DNA of 64,000 bases from DIGJ01 sp041821315 (GCA_041821315.1 JBGUEO010000001.1:186001-250000); one strand, 5' to 3'. Numbered from the stretch's first letter, positions 34,498 to 44,724 are shown. Numbers and translations: made by a program. The notes: a model not told the origin generated them from the letters alone.

Positions 34498-34537
34498 ATA
34501 AGACGAATAGACGATAATCACGATAGGAGGATACGTA

Positions 34538-35701
34538 ATGTATAACGAACAAATTGAAGCTGCGAAAGAACAGTTTGGTAAGCTTCTCGAAAAACAATTA
34601 TTACGAGTTGAAGATATGAAAGCACAGGGTGATTTCATTGATTACAAGAGTCTTGAGAAAATAGTGATTGGAGTATGCGGAGGAGATGGTATCGGACCTG
34701 CAATTACAGGACAAGCGAAACGCGTGCTCGAATATTTATTGGATAAAGAAGTGAAAGAAAGAAAAGTTGAAATTCGAGAAATTGAAGGTTTGACTATTGA
34801 GAGACGAGCAGCTGAGATGAAAGCTATTCCGACCGAGGTATTAGAGGAATTGAAAACATGTGACGTCATTTTAAAAGGGCCTACAACAACTCCGAGAAAA
34901 GGCGATGAATGGCCAAATGTGGAATCAGCAAACGTTGCAATGAGAAAGGAACTTGATTTATTTGCAAATGTAAGACCTGTACGTATTCCGGAGATGGGTA
35001 TTGATTGGACGTTTTATCGTGAAAACACAGAAGGTGGATATGCCGCAGGAAAAGATGGCGTCAATGTAACAGAGGATTTGGGAATTGATTTTACCGTTGT
35101 TACAAGCCAAGGATGCGATCGAATTATACGAGCAGCGTTTGAATTTGCAAAAGCAAATGGAAAAACTAGAGTTACTGCTGTAACCAAAGCGAATATTGTA
35201 AAAACGACCGATGGTAAATTCTTAGATCATTTTTATCGCATTGCAAAAGATTATCCAGATATTGCAGCAGATGACTGGTATATTGATATCATGACTGCTA
35301 AATTAGTAGATGAAAAGAGAAGAAAAGATTTTCAAGTTATGGTGTTACCAAATCTGTATGGAGATATTATTACAGATGAAGCGGCAGAACTACAAGGTGG
35401 TGTTGGTACAGCTGGAAGTGCAAATATTGGTAAAAAATATTCTATGTTTGAAGCAATTCATGGCTCAGCCCCTCGTATGGTAAAAGAAGGAAGGGATATT
35501 TATGCCGATCCTTGTAGCGTAATTCGTGCTGGTGGAATGTTGCTTTCTCATATTGGTTATATTGAGCAGTCGGAAAAGCTTTATAAGGCACTTGATATTT
35601 GTACAATTACAGAAAAGAAACTTGCGATGACTGGACGTGATACAGGAGCTACTGGAGCAGAGTTCGCAGATTATATTATGGAAACGATTAGTAAATTATA
35701 A
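34538..35701 (+). CDS. Isocitrate/isopropylmalate dehydrogenase family protein
   Basis: This NAD(P)-dependent beta-decarboxylating dehydrogenase (387 aa) is probably an isocitrate dehydrogenase supplying 2-oxoglutarate. After a 45-residue helical N-terminus come IGVCGGDGIGPAITGQA (about 43-59), LKGPTTTPRKGD (about 110-121), a substrate Arg block FANVRPVRIPE and the YRENTEGGYAAG motif (about 165-176). The metal-binding Asp block DIITDEAAELQGG (about 277-289) and the FEAIHGSAPRM nucleotide loop (about 306-316) follow. 3-Isopropylmalate dehydrogenase is the alternative; no leu or citrate-synthase genes are adjacent to decide. TAGGAGGA lies upstream of ATG 34538. Confidence 0.85.
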   Translation: MYNEQIEAAKEQFGKLLEKQLLRVEDMKAQGDFIDYKSLEKIVIGVCGGDGIGPAITGQAKRVLEYLLDKEVKERKVEIREIEGLTIERRAAEMKAIPTEVLEELKTCDVILKGPTTTPRKGDEWPNVESANVAMRKELDLFANVRPVRIPEMGIDWTFYRENTEGGYAAGKDGVNVTEDLGIDFTVVTSQGCDRIIRAAFEFAKANGKTRVTAVTKANIVKTTDGKFLDHFYRIAKDYPDIAADDWYIDIMTAKLVDEKRRKDFQVMVLPNLYGDIITDEAAELQGGVGTAGSANIGKKYSMFEAIHGSAPRMVKEGRDIYADPCSVIRAGGMLLSHIGYIEQSEKLYKALDICTITEKKLAMTGRDTGATGAEFADYIMETISKL

Positions 35702-35723
35702 AAAATAATACACAAGGTAGAAG

Positions 35724-35767
35724 CACTCAATTTTTACGATTAAATCGAAAAATTGAGTGTCTTTTTT
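35724..35767 (+). terminator. Terminator after the dehydrogenase gene
   Basis: The perfect arms CACTCAATTTTT (35724-35735) and AAAAATTGAGTG (35748-35759) are followed by TCTTTTTTA. Confidence 0.88.
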
Positions 35768-35848
35768 ATTTATTATACAAGTTAAATCGAATGGAATCGA
35801 TGAAATATGAAGATAATAGTATTTTAAATAAACAAGGAGGTGTGTCCT

Positions 35849-37888
35849 ATGAGGGTAAATAATAGAAAACCAAATCGATTGATTCAAGAAAAATCGCCAT
35901 ACTTAATTCAACACGCATATAATCCAGTCAATTGGTATTCCTGGGGTAACGAAGCATTTGAAAGAGCTAAAAAAGAAGGTAAGCCAATTTTTTTAAGCAT
36001 TGGATATAGTACGTGTCATTGGTGTCATGTAATGGAGAAGGAAAGTTTTGAAGATGACGTGATAGCAGAGCAATTAAATCGTGATTTTGTATCTATAAAA
36101 GTAGATCGAGAAGAAAGACCAGATATTGATCATATTTATATGGAAGTATGTCAATCTTTGACAGGAAGTGGAGGATGGCCGCTTAGCATATTCTTGAACG
36201 CAGACCGAGAACCGTTTTTTGCTGGAACTTATTTTCCTAAAAATGACAGAATGGGGAGAATGGGTTTTACTACAGTATTAAATCAAATCAGCAAGCTATG
36301 GAAATTGGATCCAAATTATATAAAAGAGGTTAGTGATAAAATTATGAAAGGATTTAAACAGTCAACAAAATCGATGGAGCGGGGAATCGATGATTTGTTG
36401 CTACAAACTGCGTATAAAAACTTTTATACAGAATTTGATGAAGCATATGGTGGTTTTGGTAGTGCACCTAAGTTTCCGATGCCTCATAATATATATTTCC
36501 TTTTGCGCTATTGGTATATCACGAATGATAAAGATTCGTTGCGAATGGTGGAAAAAACGTTAGATAGTATGGCTCGTGGAGGTATTTTTGATCAAATAGG
36601 GTACGGATTTAGCAGGTACTCTACTGACTCTAAATGGTTGGTGCCGCATTTTGAAAAAATGTTGTATGACAATGCATTATTAGCAATTGCATATTTGGAG
36701 TGCTATCAAATTACCAGAAAAAAAACGTATTCGGAAACAGCTAGGTATATTTTCGCTTATATAAATAGGGAGATGACGGATAAAGAAGGTGGCTTTTATT
36801 CGGCAGAGGATGCAGACTCTGAGGGTAGGGAAGGTGAGTTTTATATATGGAGTAAACAGGAAGTGATGCAGACACTAGGAGACGTGGAGGGGGAGGAATT
36901 TTGTCGAATTTACCATATAGACGATGTAGGTAATTTCGAAGGTAAAAGCATACCAAATCGAATGGGTTTTGAAAATAGTGAAACGTATGATTTGTTTGAG
37001 GGATGCAGGCAGAAGTTGTTTGAATTACGAGAGAGACGAATTCATCCTAACAAGGATGATAAAATTCTCAGCGGCTGGAATGGTTTGATGATAGCAGCTT
37101 TTTCGATAGCAGCAAGAGTATTAAATGAGGAAACGTATAAGCAGACAGCACAAACTGCGGTTGATTTTATCAGTAATCATATGATGAATGAGGAGGGGCG
37201 ATTATTAGCTAGATACCGCAAGACGGATGCTGCATTTTTTGCATATGCGCAAGATTATGCTTTTTTCATTTGGGGATTGATTGAGTTATATGAAACATCA
37301 TTTGATGCAACTTACTTGTTGAAAGCTGTAAAGTTAGCAGAGGATTCCATTCAGTATTTTTGGGATGAGGAAGAAGGTGGTTTGTTTTTATATGGAACCG
37401 ATTCAGAATCATTGATAACCAGACCAAAAGAAATATACGATGGTGCATTACCTTCTGGAAATTCTGTAGCAGCGTACAATTTTTTTCGATTGGCTAAATT
37501 GACGGGAAATCCTAAATGGGAAGACTATGGAAATCAAATTTTGCATACATTTGGAGAAAAGATAGAACACTATCCAACTGGATATAGTTTTGCATTATTA
37601 GCTGCTTTTTTTAACAAAACAGTATGTGAGGAAATTATATTGGTTACGGTTGGTGAGGATACAGAGCTTTCAGGGTGGATCAATATTTTAAGGGAAAATT
37701 ATCGACCATTTATGACTGTAGTGCTCATTGATGAAAAATCAAAGCATATTTTGTCAAAGATAGCTCCTTTTTTTGCAGATTATAAAACAATAGACGGGAA
37801 GATTACGGCATATGTATGCAAAAACTCAGTTTGTAATGCTCCAATTACACAAAAGGATATGTTTCGGCAGATGTTGATTTCCTATTGA
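35849..37888 (+). CDS. DUF255 thioredoxin-fold/six-hairpin protein (YyaL/SSP411-like)
   Basis: This 679-aa cytoplasmic protein joins an N-terminal thioredoxin-like DUF255 domain with an (alpha/alpha)6-barrel like that of N-acylglucosamine 2-epimerases. The DUF255 hallmark SPYLIQHAYNPVNWYSWG (about 16-33) precedes the redox motif YSTCHWCHVMEKESF (about 56-70, CHWC) and GSGGWPLSIFL (about 105-115). The barrel contains GGIFDQIGYGFSRYSTD (about 248-264), HFEKMLYDNA, and SGWNGLMIAAF. I start at ATG 35849, 8 bp after AAGGAGG. The biochemical role of the family is not established. Monocistronic. Confidence 0.92.
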   Translation: MRVNNRKPNRLIQEKSPYLIQHAYNPVNWYSWGNEAFERAKKEGKPIFLSIGYSTCHWCHVMEKESFEDDVIAEQLNRDFVSIKVDREERPDIDHIYMEVCQSLTGSGGWPLSIFLNADREPFFAGTYFPKNDRMGRMGFTTVLNQISKLWKLDPNYIKEVSDKIMKGFKQSTKSMERGIDDLLLQTAYKNFYTEFDEAYGGFGSAPKFPMPHNIYFLLRYWYITNDKDSLRMVEKTLDSMARGGIFDQIGYGFSRYSTDSKWLVPHFEKMLYDNALLAIAYLECYQITRKKTYSETARYIFAYINREMTDKEGGFYSAEDADSEGREGEFYIWSKQEVMQTLGDVEGEEFCRIYHIDDVGNFEGKSIPNRMGFENSETYDLFEGCRQKLFELRERRIHPNKDDKILSGWNGLMIAAFSIAARVLNEETYKQTAQTAVDFISNHMMNEEGRLLARYRKTDAAFFAYAQDYAFFIWGLIELYETSFDATYLLKAVKLAEDSIQYFWDEEEGGLFLYGTDSESLITRPKEIYDGALPSGNSVAAYNFFRLAKLTGNPKWEDYGNQILHTFGEKIEHYPTGYSFALLAAFFNKTVCEEIILVTVGEDTELSGWINILRENYRPFMTVVLIDEKSKHILSKIAPFFADYKTIDGKITAYVCKNSVCNAPITQKDMFRQMLISY

Positions 37889-37961
37889 CAATCTAGGGAT
37901 TACAAGATAAACTATATTGCATTGTAATCTGATGGAAAAAAGATTCAAATAGGAGCAAAAG

Positions 37962-38798
37962 ATGGAACGGTATGAACAGATAGAACGAAGTATTATCAAA
38001 AAGTTTAGAAAACCAATTTGGCGCAAATTTACGCAGGGAATTAATGATTACGATATGATACAAGAAGGTGATAAAATTGCAGTATGTATTTCTGGAGGAA
38101 AGGATTCAATGCTCCTTGCAAAATTATTACAAGAAATTCAACGACATGGAAAGCTACACTTTGAACTTATCTTTATTGTGATGGATCCTGGATATAATGA
38201 AAAAAATAGAGCGCGTATTATAGATAACGCGAACCTATTAAATATACCAATTCATATTTTTGATTCTGACATATTTGGTATTGTATCGACAGTAGATGAG
38301 TCCCCCTGCTATTTATGTGCACGGATGCGTCGGGGACATTTATATAAGAAGGCGCAGGATATGGGATGCAATAAGATTGCACTCGGTCATCATTTTGATG
38401 ATGTTGTAGAAACAATTCTTATGGGAATGCTATATGGTGGACAAGTTCAGACAATGATGCCAAAACTCCATAGTACAAATTTTGAAGGAATGCAATTAAT
38501 CCGACCGATGTATTTAATTCGAGAAGAAGATATTATAGATTGGTGTAAATATAATAACCTTGAATTTATCCGATGTGCTTGTCGCATGACTGAAAACATG
38601 GAGGTACAAGACGATGGTTCCAGCAATTCAAAACGACAGGAAATGAAAGTTCTCATCAAACAATTGGAGCAAGTAAATTCAAACATTGCAATTAATATAT
38701 TTCGAAGTGTGGAAAATGTTAATTTGAAAACGTTGATTGCATATAAAAAAGATGGGGTTACACATCATTTTTTGGATACTTATGAATCGCAAGACTGA
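37962..38798 (+). CDS. TtcA-like tRNA-modifying ATP pyrophosphatase
   Basis: This PP-loop protein (278 aa) belongs to the TtcA/TtuA group of tRNA thiolases. The ATP-binding motif ISGGKDSMLLAK lies at about 44-55. The CYLCARMRRGHLY segment (about 116-128) provides the CxxC expected for [4Fe-4S] binding, followed by LGHHFDDVVETILM. A further Cys pair occurs at about 210-215 (RCAC). The family thiolates C32 or other positions; which one applies here is not evident. Upstream, an inverted repeat GATTACAA...TTGTAATC (37898-37929) lies in the leader without a T-tract. Confidence 0.85.
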   Translation: MERYEQIERSIIKKFRKPIWRKFTQGINDYDMIQEGDKIAVCISGGKDSMLLAKLLQEIQRHGKLHFELIFIVMDPGYNEKNRARIIDNANLLNIPIHIFDSDIFGIVSTVDESPCYLCARMRRGHLYKKAQDMGCNKIALGHHFDDVVETILMGMLYGGQVQTMMPKLHSTNFEGMQLIRPMYLIREEDIIDWCKYNNLEFIRCACRMTENMEVQDDGSSNSKRQEMKVLIKQLEQVNSNIAINIFRSVENVNLKTLIAYKKDGVTHHFLDTYESQD

Positions 38799-38820
38799 AT
38801 AAATGGGGTATTTATAAAAA

Positions 38821-38870
38821 AAGGGCTATTGCAGCGGTTGAACATATATTACAACTTGCAATAGTCCTTC
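38821..38870. terminator. Bidirectional terminator between the ttcA-like gene and the flavin reductase
   Basis: AAGGGCTATTGCA (38821-38833) pairs with TTGCAATAGTCCTT (38856-38869), with one G-T pair. The convergent genes share it. Confidence 0.75.
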
Positions 38871-38876
38871 CTTTGG

Positions 38877-39383
38877 TTATCGAGCTAATAGGCTGATAAT
38901 CTCACCAATATAGAGCGTGTGATAGTCGTCATGTGGGTACCATTTTGTGACGATAGAATCCATAGAAAACTGTTCTTTCTCTAATGGTTGATGGCACATT
39001 TTCTTACAAACCATTACGGTGGAAGCTTCATCAATAAAGGGGATTTCTTCATGATAATTTACATGAAGTCTGGCATTTGTTATTTTATCTTCGTCTCTTC
39101 CAGAAACGGCACCAAGGTACTTTAATGTACTTTGATAGTCAGAATTTAGGAAGGAGAGGGAAAAGGTTTCGGACTGGTCGATTAGTTCTTTGGTATAGCG
39201 GCTGTCTCGAATGACAATATAAGCAACATCTTTTCCCCACATAACACCAAATCCACCCCAGGAAGCAGTCATGGTATTAATTTTATCATTGGTTTCTACG
39301 GTAATTAACATCCACTCTTTACCGATTGTCTGAAATGGATTAAAATCAAAAAGATTAGTTGGTACTGGTTGAAATGTATGCAT
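38877..39383 (-). CDS. Flavin reductase-like FMN-binding protein
   Basis: This 168-aa protein has the split-barrel flavin reductase fold. After a short N-terminus come MLITVETNDKINTMTASWGG (about 25-44), GKDVAYIVIRDSRYTKELID (about 50-69), and SFSLSFL-type strands, as in FMN-binding flavoproteins of anaerobes. Cytoplasmic; probably NAD(P)H-dependent FMN reduction or electron carrier use. AAGGAGGT precedes 39383. It is divergent from the sugar transporter, across 193 bp that hold a TATACT -10-like box at 39528-39533. Confidence 0.85.
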   Translation of the reverse strand: MHTFQPVPTNLFDFNPFQTIGKEWMLITVETNDKINTMTASWGGFGVMWGKDVAYIVIRDSRYTKELIDQSETFSLSFLNSDYQSTLKYLGAVSGRDEDKITNARLHVNYHEEIPFIDEASTVMVCKKMCHQPLEKEQFSMDSIVTKWYPHDDYHTLYIGEIISLLAR

Positions 39384-39576
39384 AGGTGACCTCCTTAAAC
39401 TAAGTTACTTTAAGTATATGCAATTTTTCTGCTTCTTGCAAGCAATAGTAGAAACGCAAACTTGAATTTTAATTGTAAAATTTTAATAAAATGAACAACA
39501 AAGGTTCGAACTTTTTTTGAAATATGATATACTAATAAAAGCGTAGAGCAATAAAACAAACAAAAGGACAAAACCT

Positions 39577-40995
39577 ATGAAGAGACCCAAACGATATAAT
39601 GACGCGAGTGTATGGCAAATTGGATTTTTTTCTTTAAATAATGCGGCAATCAACTTATATATGGCAATGATGATATACGTCTCCTATTATGCAAATGGGA
39701 TAGCAGGTATGAGTGTTGCTATTGTATCAATTTTACTAACAGGGTTACATATTTTTGATGGAATTACAGATCCAATAGCGGGGTTTTTTCTTGATCAAAC
39801 CAATGGAAGATTTGGCAAGTTTCGACCATTTATGCTAATTGGAAATGTAATAATGGCTTGTAGCAGCCTTGCATTATTTTTTACCACACAGTGGATACCG
39901 TATTATTTTAGAATTCCATATTTTGCAATGTTGTATGCATGTTTTGTAGTGGGATTTACCTTACAAAGCGTGGTTGGTAAATCGGGACAGACAGTAATTA
40001 CCAATAACCCAGAAAAACGACCACTTTTTGCGTATTTTGATTCCTTATTTGTTATGGCATCCTACGGGGGAATTTCACTATATGTGTCCGTGTATTTAGT
40101 TCCTAAATACGGAGGATTTCAAGCAGAAGGACTCTATAAAGAGATGTGTACTACGATAGTAATCGCAGCATTTCTTGCAACTATTTTGGCAATTGCTGGT
40201 ATATGGAATAAAGATCATAATAAATACTATGAAACCAAAGAGAAGAAGGAGCGAATTCGAATTCGGGATTATTTTGATATCATTGGACATAACCGACCGA
40301 TTCGGATGCTTATTATTGCAGCTTGTACGGATCGTTTTGCAGCTACCGTTTATGGACATGCCACCGTTGGAGTTATGCTTTATGGAGTACTCATGAAGGA
40401 TTATACGATTGCAGGATTGATAGGAGTTGTAACAGCACTTCCAACTTTAGTGGTAGTGACATTTGGAATAAAAGTAGCACAATGGTTTGGACAAAAAAAA
40501 GCACTGGTATATTTTACAGTCGGAGCAATTATTTTGCAGATTCCAATGGGAGCTATCTTATTATCGAGTCAGGTCAGCAGCATACGTTTTTCTTTGTATG
40601 GCATGAATACAATTACCTGGTTGTTTGTTACGGTGTATATTCTGTTAAATGGGTGTAAGTCTATTACCAACAACATGGTAACACCAATGATAGCAGATTG
40701 TACAGACTATGAGGTATATCGAAGTGGAAAATATGTACCAGGACTTATGGGAGCATTGTTTTCGTTTGTGGACAAGACATTTCAAGCCCTGGGAACGGCG
40801 TTTGTAGGAATTGCACTTGTACTGCTTGGATTTGATAAGCAATTACCGCAGGTTGGTGATAAAACAACGGTTTTGATTAAAACTGCAACTATTTTTATGT
40901 ATTGTATTATACCGATTATAGGATGGATTTGTACGATACTTGCAATGAAGTTCTATCAACTAGATAAAAAGAAAATGAAGGAAATTAATGGATAA
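39577..40995 (+). CDS. GPH-family sugar:cation symporter (MelB-like)
   Basis: This membrane transporter (472 aa, twelve predicted helices) belongs to the glycoside-pentoside-hexuronide:cation symporter family of the MFS fold. The signature DGITDPIAGFFLDQTNGRFG (about 59-78) followed by KFRPFMLIGN contains the cation-site Asp residues. A second conserved block is DCTDYEVYRSGKYVPGLMGALFSF (about 376-399). It lies near yesL and glgB in a carbohydrate-related neighbourhood. Substrate unknown. Confidence 0.9.
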   Translation: MKRPKRYNDASVWQIGFFSLNNAAINLYMAMMIYVSYYANGIAGMSVAIVSILLTGLHIFDGITDPIAGFFLDQTNGRFGKFRPFMLIGNVIMACSSLALFFTTQWIPYYFRIPYFAMLYACFVVGFTLQSVVGKSGQTVITNNPEKRPLFAYFDSLFVMASYGGISLYVSVYLVPKYGGFQAEGLYKEMCTTIVIAAFLATILAIAGIWNKDHNKYYETKEKKERIRIRDYFDIIGHNRPIRMLIIAACTDRFAATVYGHATVGVMLYGVLMKDYTIAGLIGVVTALPTLVVVTFGIKVAQWFGQKKALVYFTVGAIILQIPMGAILLSSQVSSIRFSLYGMNTITWLFVTVYILLNGCKSITNNMVTPMIADCTDYEVYRSGKYVPGLMGALFSFVDKTFQALGTAFVGIALVLLGFDKQLPQVGDKTTVLIKTATIFMYCIIPIIGWICTILAMKFYQLDKKKMKEING

Positions 40996-41077
40996 GATTA
41001 CATGAAAGAGAAGGAAATAAGTGCATCAAAAATTCGAATGTGCTATACTATTAATAGATAAATAAAAGGAGATAGTG

Positions 41078-41719
41078 ATGGGAAATTTTTTTAATATGGA
41101 CGGCGGCGTAATGGGAACGCTTAGTAAGATAACAGATGTAATAATTTTAAGCTTGATTTTTCTTGTTTTTTCAATTCCGATTATTACAATGGGAGCATCG
41201 TTTACGGCACTTTATTATAGTGCTGTAAAGTCGGTGAGGAGAGGAAGAAGTTATATCTTTAAAAGTTTTTGGAAGTCATTTAAAGAAAATTTTGGATCAG
41301 CTACAGTATTATGGTTAATTATTTTATTAGCAGGTGCTATTTTAGGATTAAACCTATGGTTTAGTGGACATGTTTTGACTGGAAAAATAAGTTTTGTTCT
41401 ATTTTGTATTTATGCAATGATGGCGGTTACGATATCACTTGTAATTATTTATATTTTTCCATTATTATCTCGATTTAATATGAGTAAGAAAAAGTTGATA
41501 TCAACTGCATTCTTTATGGCAATCAAACACTTGCCATATAGTGTTTTAATGGTATTTATTTTTATTGCTTCCTTGGTAGCATCGTATATCGTCCCTTTGC
41601 TGATTTTTGTTATGCCAGCCGCGGGAGCGTTATTATTGTCAATGCCAATGGAACGTATACTCAAGAAATATATGCCGGAATCGGTGGATGCATCGAAAGA
41701 TGAATGGTATTTGGAGTAA
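41078..41719 (+). CDS. YesL/DUF624 membrane protein
   Basis: This small membrane protein (213 aa, about four to five hydrophobic segments) belongs to the DUF624 family typified by B. subtilis YesL. Its N-terminal MGNFFNMDGG... followed by PIITMGASFTALYYSAVK (about 33-50) is the family hallmark. Such genes usually sit beside sugar transporters, and here the GPH gene lies 80 bp upstream. ATG 41078 is 6 bp after AAAGGAG; GTG 41075 is too close. Function unknown. Confidence 0.88.
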   Translation: MGNFFNMDGGVMGTLSKITDVIILSLIFLVFSIPIITMGASFTALYYSAVKSVRRGRSYIFKSFWKSFKENFGSATVLWLIILLAGAILGLNLWFSGHVLTGKISFVLFCIYAMMAVTISLVIIYIFPLLSRFNMSKKKLISTAFFMAIKHLPYSVLMVFIFIASLVASYIVPLLIFVMPAAGALLLSMPMERILKKYMPESVDASKDEWYLE

Positions 41720-41748
41720 TAAAAATACGTGTATAGAGGGTGAAATGT

Positions 41749-43734
41749 ATGAATCAAAATTTATGTGATAAAAGGGAAGAATTGGAATCTACAATGGATA
41801 ATTTAGATATTAATCGTTTTGAACATGGAATTCATTATACTATTTATGAAAAAATGGGTGCTCATTTGATAGAACGGGATGGGATAAAAGGCGCGACTTT
41901 TGTGGTTTGGGCTCCCAATGCAAGCAGCGTAAGTGTGGTGGGAGATTTTAATGAATGGAATGGAACACATCACGTCATGAAGCCGATTCGAGATACCGGT
42001 ATTTTTGAGTTGTTTATTCCTCATGTAGTCGCGGGAATGATTTATAAATACAACATAAAGCTTCCCAATGGGCTTAGTATGTTGAAAGCGGATCCCTATG
42101 CTTTTGCAGGAGAAATGCGTCCAAATACGGCTAGTATGGTGTGTAATCTAAAAAAGTTTCGTTGGTCGGATGCCGTATGGTTGAAAAAACGAAAGAAGGC
42201 TGATTATAAAAAGGAACCGATGTTAATTTATGAAGTGCATCTTGGCTCTTGGAAAAAACCAAAAATTGAAGGAGTAGAACAAAACGAATCATTTTATAAT
42301 TATAGGGAATTGGCAGTAATGCTTGCAGAATATGTGAAAGATATGGGGTATACACACATTGAATTAATGCCAGTTATGGAACATCCATTTGACGGGTCTT
42401 GGGGCTATCAAGTGACAGGATATTATGCGCCTACCGCACGTTTTGGAACTCCTGAGGACTTTATGTTTTTTATGAATTATATGCATCGCGCTGGTATTGG
42501 AGTTATATTAGACTGGGTACCTGCTCATTTTCCGAGAGACTCATTTGGTCTTGCTTCATTTGATGGAAATTGTTTGTATGAAAATAAAGATCCAAGAAGA
42601 GGAACTCATCCACACTGGGGTACGTTAATTTTTGATTACGGAAGACCAGAGGTGTCAAATTTCTTGATTGCAAATGCACTGTTTTGGGCAGATAAATATC
42701 ATGCAGACGGAATCCGAATGGATGCAGTTGCCTCGATGCTTTATTTGGACTATGGAAAAAATGAAGGAGAGTGGTTGCCAAATATTTATGGTGGAAATGA
42801 AAATCTTGAAGCAATCGAGATGTTAAAACATCTTAACTCAATTTTTCATAAGCGTGAGGATGGTGCAATTGTAATAGCAGAAGAATCTACCTCATGGCCA
42901 ATGATAACTAAAGAAGTGGAAGATAGAGGACTAGGATTTGATCTGAAATGGAATATGGGATGGATGAATGATTTCCTCGATTATATAAAAACAGATCCTC
43001 TGTTTCGAAGCGGGAAGCAAGGAGAACTTACTTTTAGCATGATTTATGCGTATAGCGAAAAATTTTTGTTGGTTTTATCACATGATGAAGTAGTTCACGG
43101 GAAAGGTTCTATGATTCAAAAAATGCCCGGCGAGTATGAAGATAAATTTGCAAATCTAAGGGTTGCATTTGGATTTATGATGACACATCCTGGGAAAAAA
43201 CTAACTTTTATGGGACAGGAGTTTGCTCAGTTTACTGAATGGAGTGAAGCAAAGGAATTGGATTGGCATTTATTAGAATGTTATGAAAGTCATCAAAAGA
43301 TGCAGTCATATGTGAGGGCATTGAATAACTTATATCAAGACTATCCGGCCTTATATCAAAAAGATTTCTCGGAAGATGGATTTGAGTGGATTAGCAGCCT
43401 AGACGGAGAACATAGTGTCGTTTCATTTATTCGAAAAGGCGAAAGTGAATCGGATCATTTACTTGTAGTTTGTAATTTTACTCCAGTGATTCGAGAAAAT
43501 TTCAGAGTGGGAGTGCTTCATTCGGGTAAATATAAGGAAACATTTAATAGTGATAGAAGTGAGTTTGGTGGATCATCGAATGTGAATACCCGACAGAAAA
43601 TTTCAAAGAAAATTCCTTGGGATGGAAGAGAAAATTCCATTGAAATTACCCTGCCAGGTCTTGGTATTTGCGTATTTACTTGTTCTTATCAAATAAACGA
43701 TAAGACAAAACAAAAGGTGAAAAAGAATAAATGA
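41749..43734 (+). CDS. glgB: 1,4-alpha-glucan (glycogen) branching enzyme
   Basis: This GH13 enzyme (661 aa) makes alpha-1,6 branches in glycogen. A CBM48 domain (about 38-130, FVVWAPNASSVSVVGDFNEWN) precedes the catalytic barrel. The catalytic Asp lies in DGIRMDAVASML (about 322-333), the acid Glu in VIAEEST (about 377-383), and LSHDEVVHGKGSM near 444 completes the site. The start is ATG 41749 after GAGGGTGA. No other glycogen genes are adjacent; MscS follows 16 bp downstream. The last residues are Lys-rich. Confidence 0.96.
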   Translation: MNQNLCDKREELESTMDNLDINRFEHGIHYTIYEKMGAHLIERDGIKGATFVVWAPNASSVSVVGDFNEWNGTHHVMKPIRDTGIFELFIPHVVAGMIYKYNIKLPNGLSMLKADPYAFAGEMRPNTASMVCNLKKFRWSDAVWLKKRKKADYKKEPMLIYEVHLGSWKKPKIEGVEQNESFYNYRELAVMLAEYVKDMGYTHIELMPVMEHPFDGSWGYQVTGYYAPTARFGTPEDFMFFMNYMHRAGIGVILDWVPAHFPRDSFGLASFDGNCLYENKDPRRGTHPHWGTLIFDYGRPEVSNFLIANALFWADKYHADGIRMDAVASMLYLDYGKNEGEWLPNIYGGNENLEAIEMLKHLNSIFHKREDGAIVIAEESTSWPMITKEVEDRGLGFDLKWNMGWMNDFLDYIKTDPLFRSGKQGELTFSMIYAYSEKFLLVLSHDEVVHGKGSMIQKMPGEYEDKFANLRVAFGFMMTHPGKKLTFMGQEFAQFTEWSEAKELDWHLLECYESHQKMQSYVRALNNLYQDYPALYQKDFSEDGFEWISSLDGEHSVVSFIRKGESESDHLLVVCNFTPVIRENFRVGVLHSGKYKETFNSDRSEFGGSSNVNTRQKISKKIPWDGRENSIEITLPGLGICVFTCSYQINDKTKQKVKKNK

Positions 43735-43750
43735 AAGGAATGGTTCAATT

Positions 43751-44632
43751 ATGCTGATGATAAGTGCTATTTTAGCAGATTCCGTAAATAGTGATGTCGA
43801 AAAAAACGTAGCAGAATTAGCCAATTGGTTTGAAAAGTTTAAAGAGGGGGCAGTAAAATTTGGATTACGGATTATTGTTGCACTCATTTTCTACGCGATT
43901 GGAAAAAAGTTAATTAAATGGTTGAAAAAAATATTAAATCGTTCGTTCGAACGATCCAATATGGATGAAGGTGTTCAAAAGTTTTTAATTTCATTCATTT
44001 CTATTTCGCTTAATGTTGTTTTAATAGTAGCTGCAATTAATATTCTTAGTGTAGTCACGACTTCTTTAGCGGCAGTGATTGGTTCTTTGGGACTTACTAT
44101 AGGGCTTGCACTGCAAGGAAGTCTTTCAAATTTTGCGGGTGGCGTCTTGATTCTTATTATGAAGCCGTTTCGAATTGGAGACTACATTGTGGCAAATGGA
44201 ATGGAAGGTTGTGTTACAAGTATTGATATATTTTATACAAGATTACTTACAATTGATAACCGCAAGGTGGTAATACCAAACGGAGGATTATCAAACTCTA
44301 GTATTGTAAATGTTACAAATGAAGATTTGCGTCGTTTGGATTTAATGATACCAGTTTCCTATGACTGTGATATTAAAACAGTCAAACATATTTTGATGGG
44401 AGTAATTGAGCAAGAAGATTTTGTCTTGAAAGAAGAACCAATTTCTATTTGTGTGAACAGCTTTGAAGATAGTTCAATTTCTATGGCAGTTCGTGTATGG
44501 ACAAAAAAAGAAGATTATTGGGAATTGAAATGGGATATGTTGGAACGAATTAAAGATACATTTGATAAAAATCATATTTCAATTCCATTTAATCAATTGG
44601 ATGTCAATATCAAAAATGAGGGTATTAATTGA
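43751..44632 (+). CDS. mscS: Small-conductance mechanosensitive channel (MscS)
   Basis: This 293-aa channel protein releases solutes under hypo-osmotic stress. Three transmembrane segments are predicted (about 35-55, 75-100, 105-135), the third being the Gly/Ala-rich pore helix (SLGLTIGLALQGSLSNFAGG). The beta-domain hallmark KPFRIGDYIVANGMEG lies at about 137-152 and PNGGLSNSSIVN at about 176-187. It follows glgB by 16 bp and is probably co-transcribed. Two hairpins close the unit. Confidence 0.95.
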   Translation: MLMISAILADSVNSDVEKNVAELANWFEKFKEGAVKFGLRIIVALIFYAIGKKLIKWLKKILNRSFERSNMDEGVQKFLISFISISLNVVLIVAAINILSVVTTSLAAVIGSLGLTIGLALQGSLSNFAGGVLILIMKPFRIGDYIVANGMEGCVTSIDIFYTRLLTIDNRKVVIPNGGLSNSSIVNVTNEDLRRLDLMIPVSYDCDIKTVKHILMGVIEQEDFVLKEEPISICVNSFEDSSISMAVRVWTKKEDYWELKWDMLERIKDTFDKNHISIPFNQLDVNIKNEGIN

Positions 44633-44679
44633 TACTCAAAAATGCAAAACATTTTATTATTAAAAAAAACCGTGAAAAA

Positions 44680-44704
44680 ACTCTTTTCAATTTTTGAAAA
44701 GAGT
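44680..44704 (+). terminator. Hairpin 1 after mscS
   Basis: ACTCTTTTCA and TGAAAAGAGT (44680-44689, 44695-44704) form a 10-bp stem followed by GGTATTTTA, so the T-tract is weak. Confidence 0.55.
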
Positions 44705-44724
44705 GGTATTTTACTTTTAGAACA

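Noticed and set aside
37898..37929. Inverted repeat GATTACAA...TTGTAATC as terminator or operator
   Set aside because: The stem is short and lacks a T-tract, and no clear promoter overlaps it.
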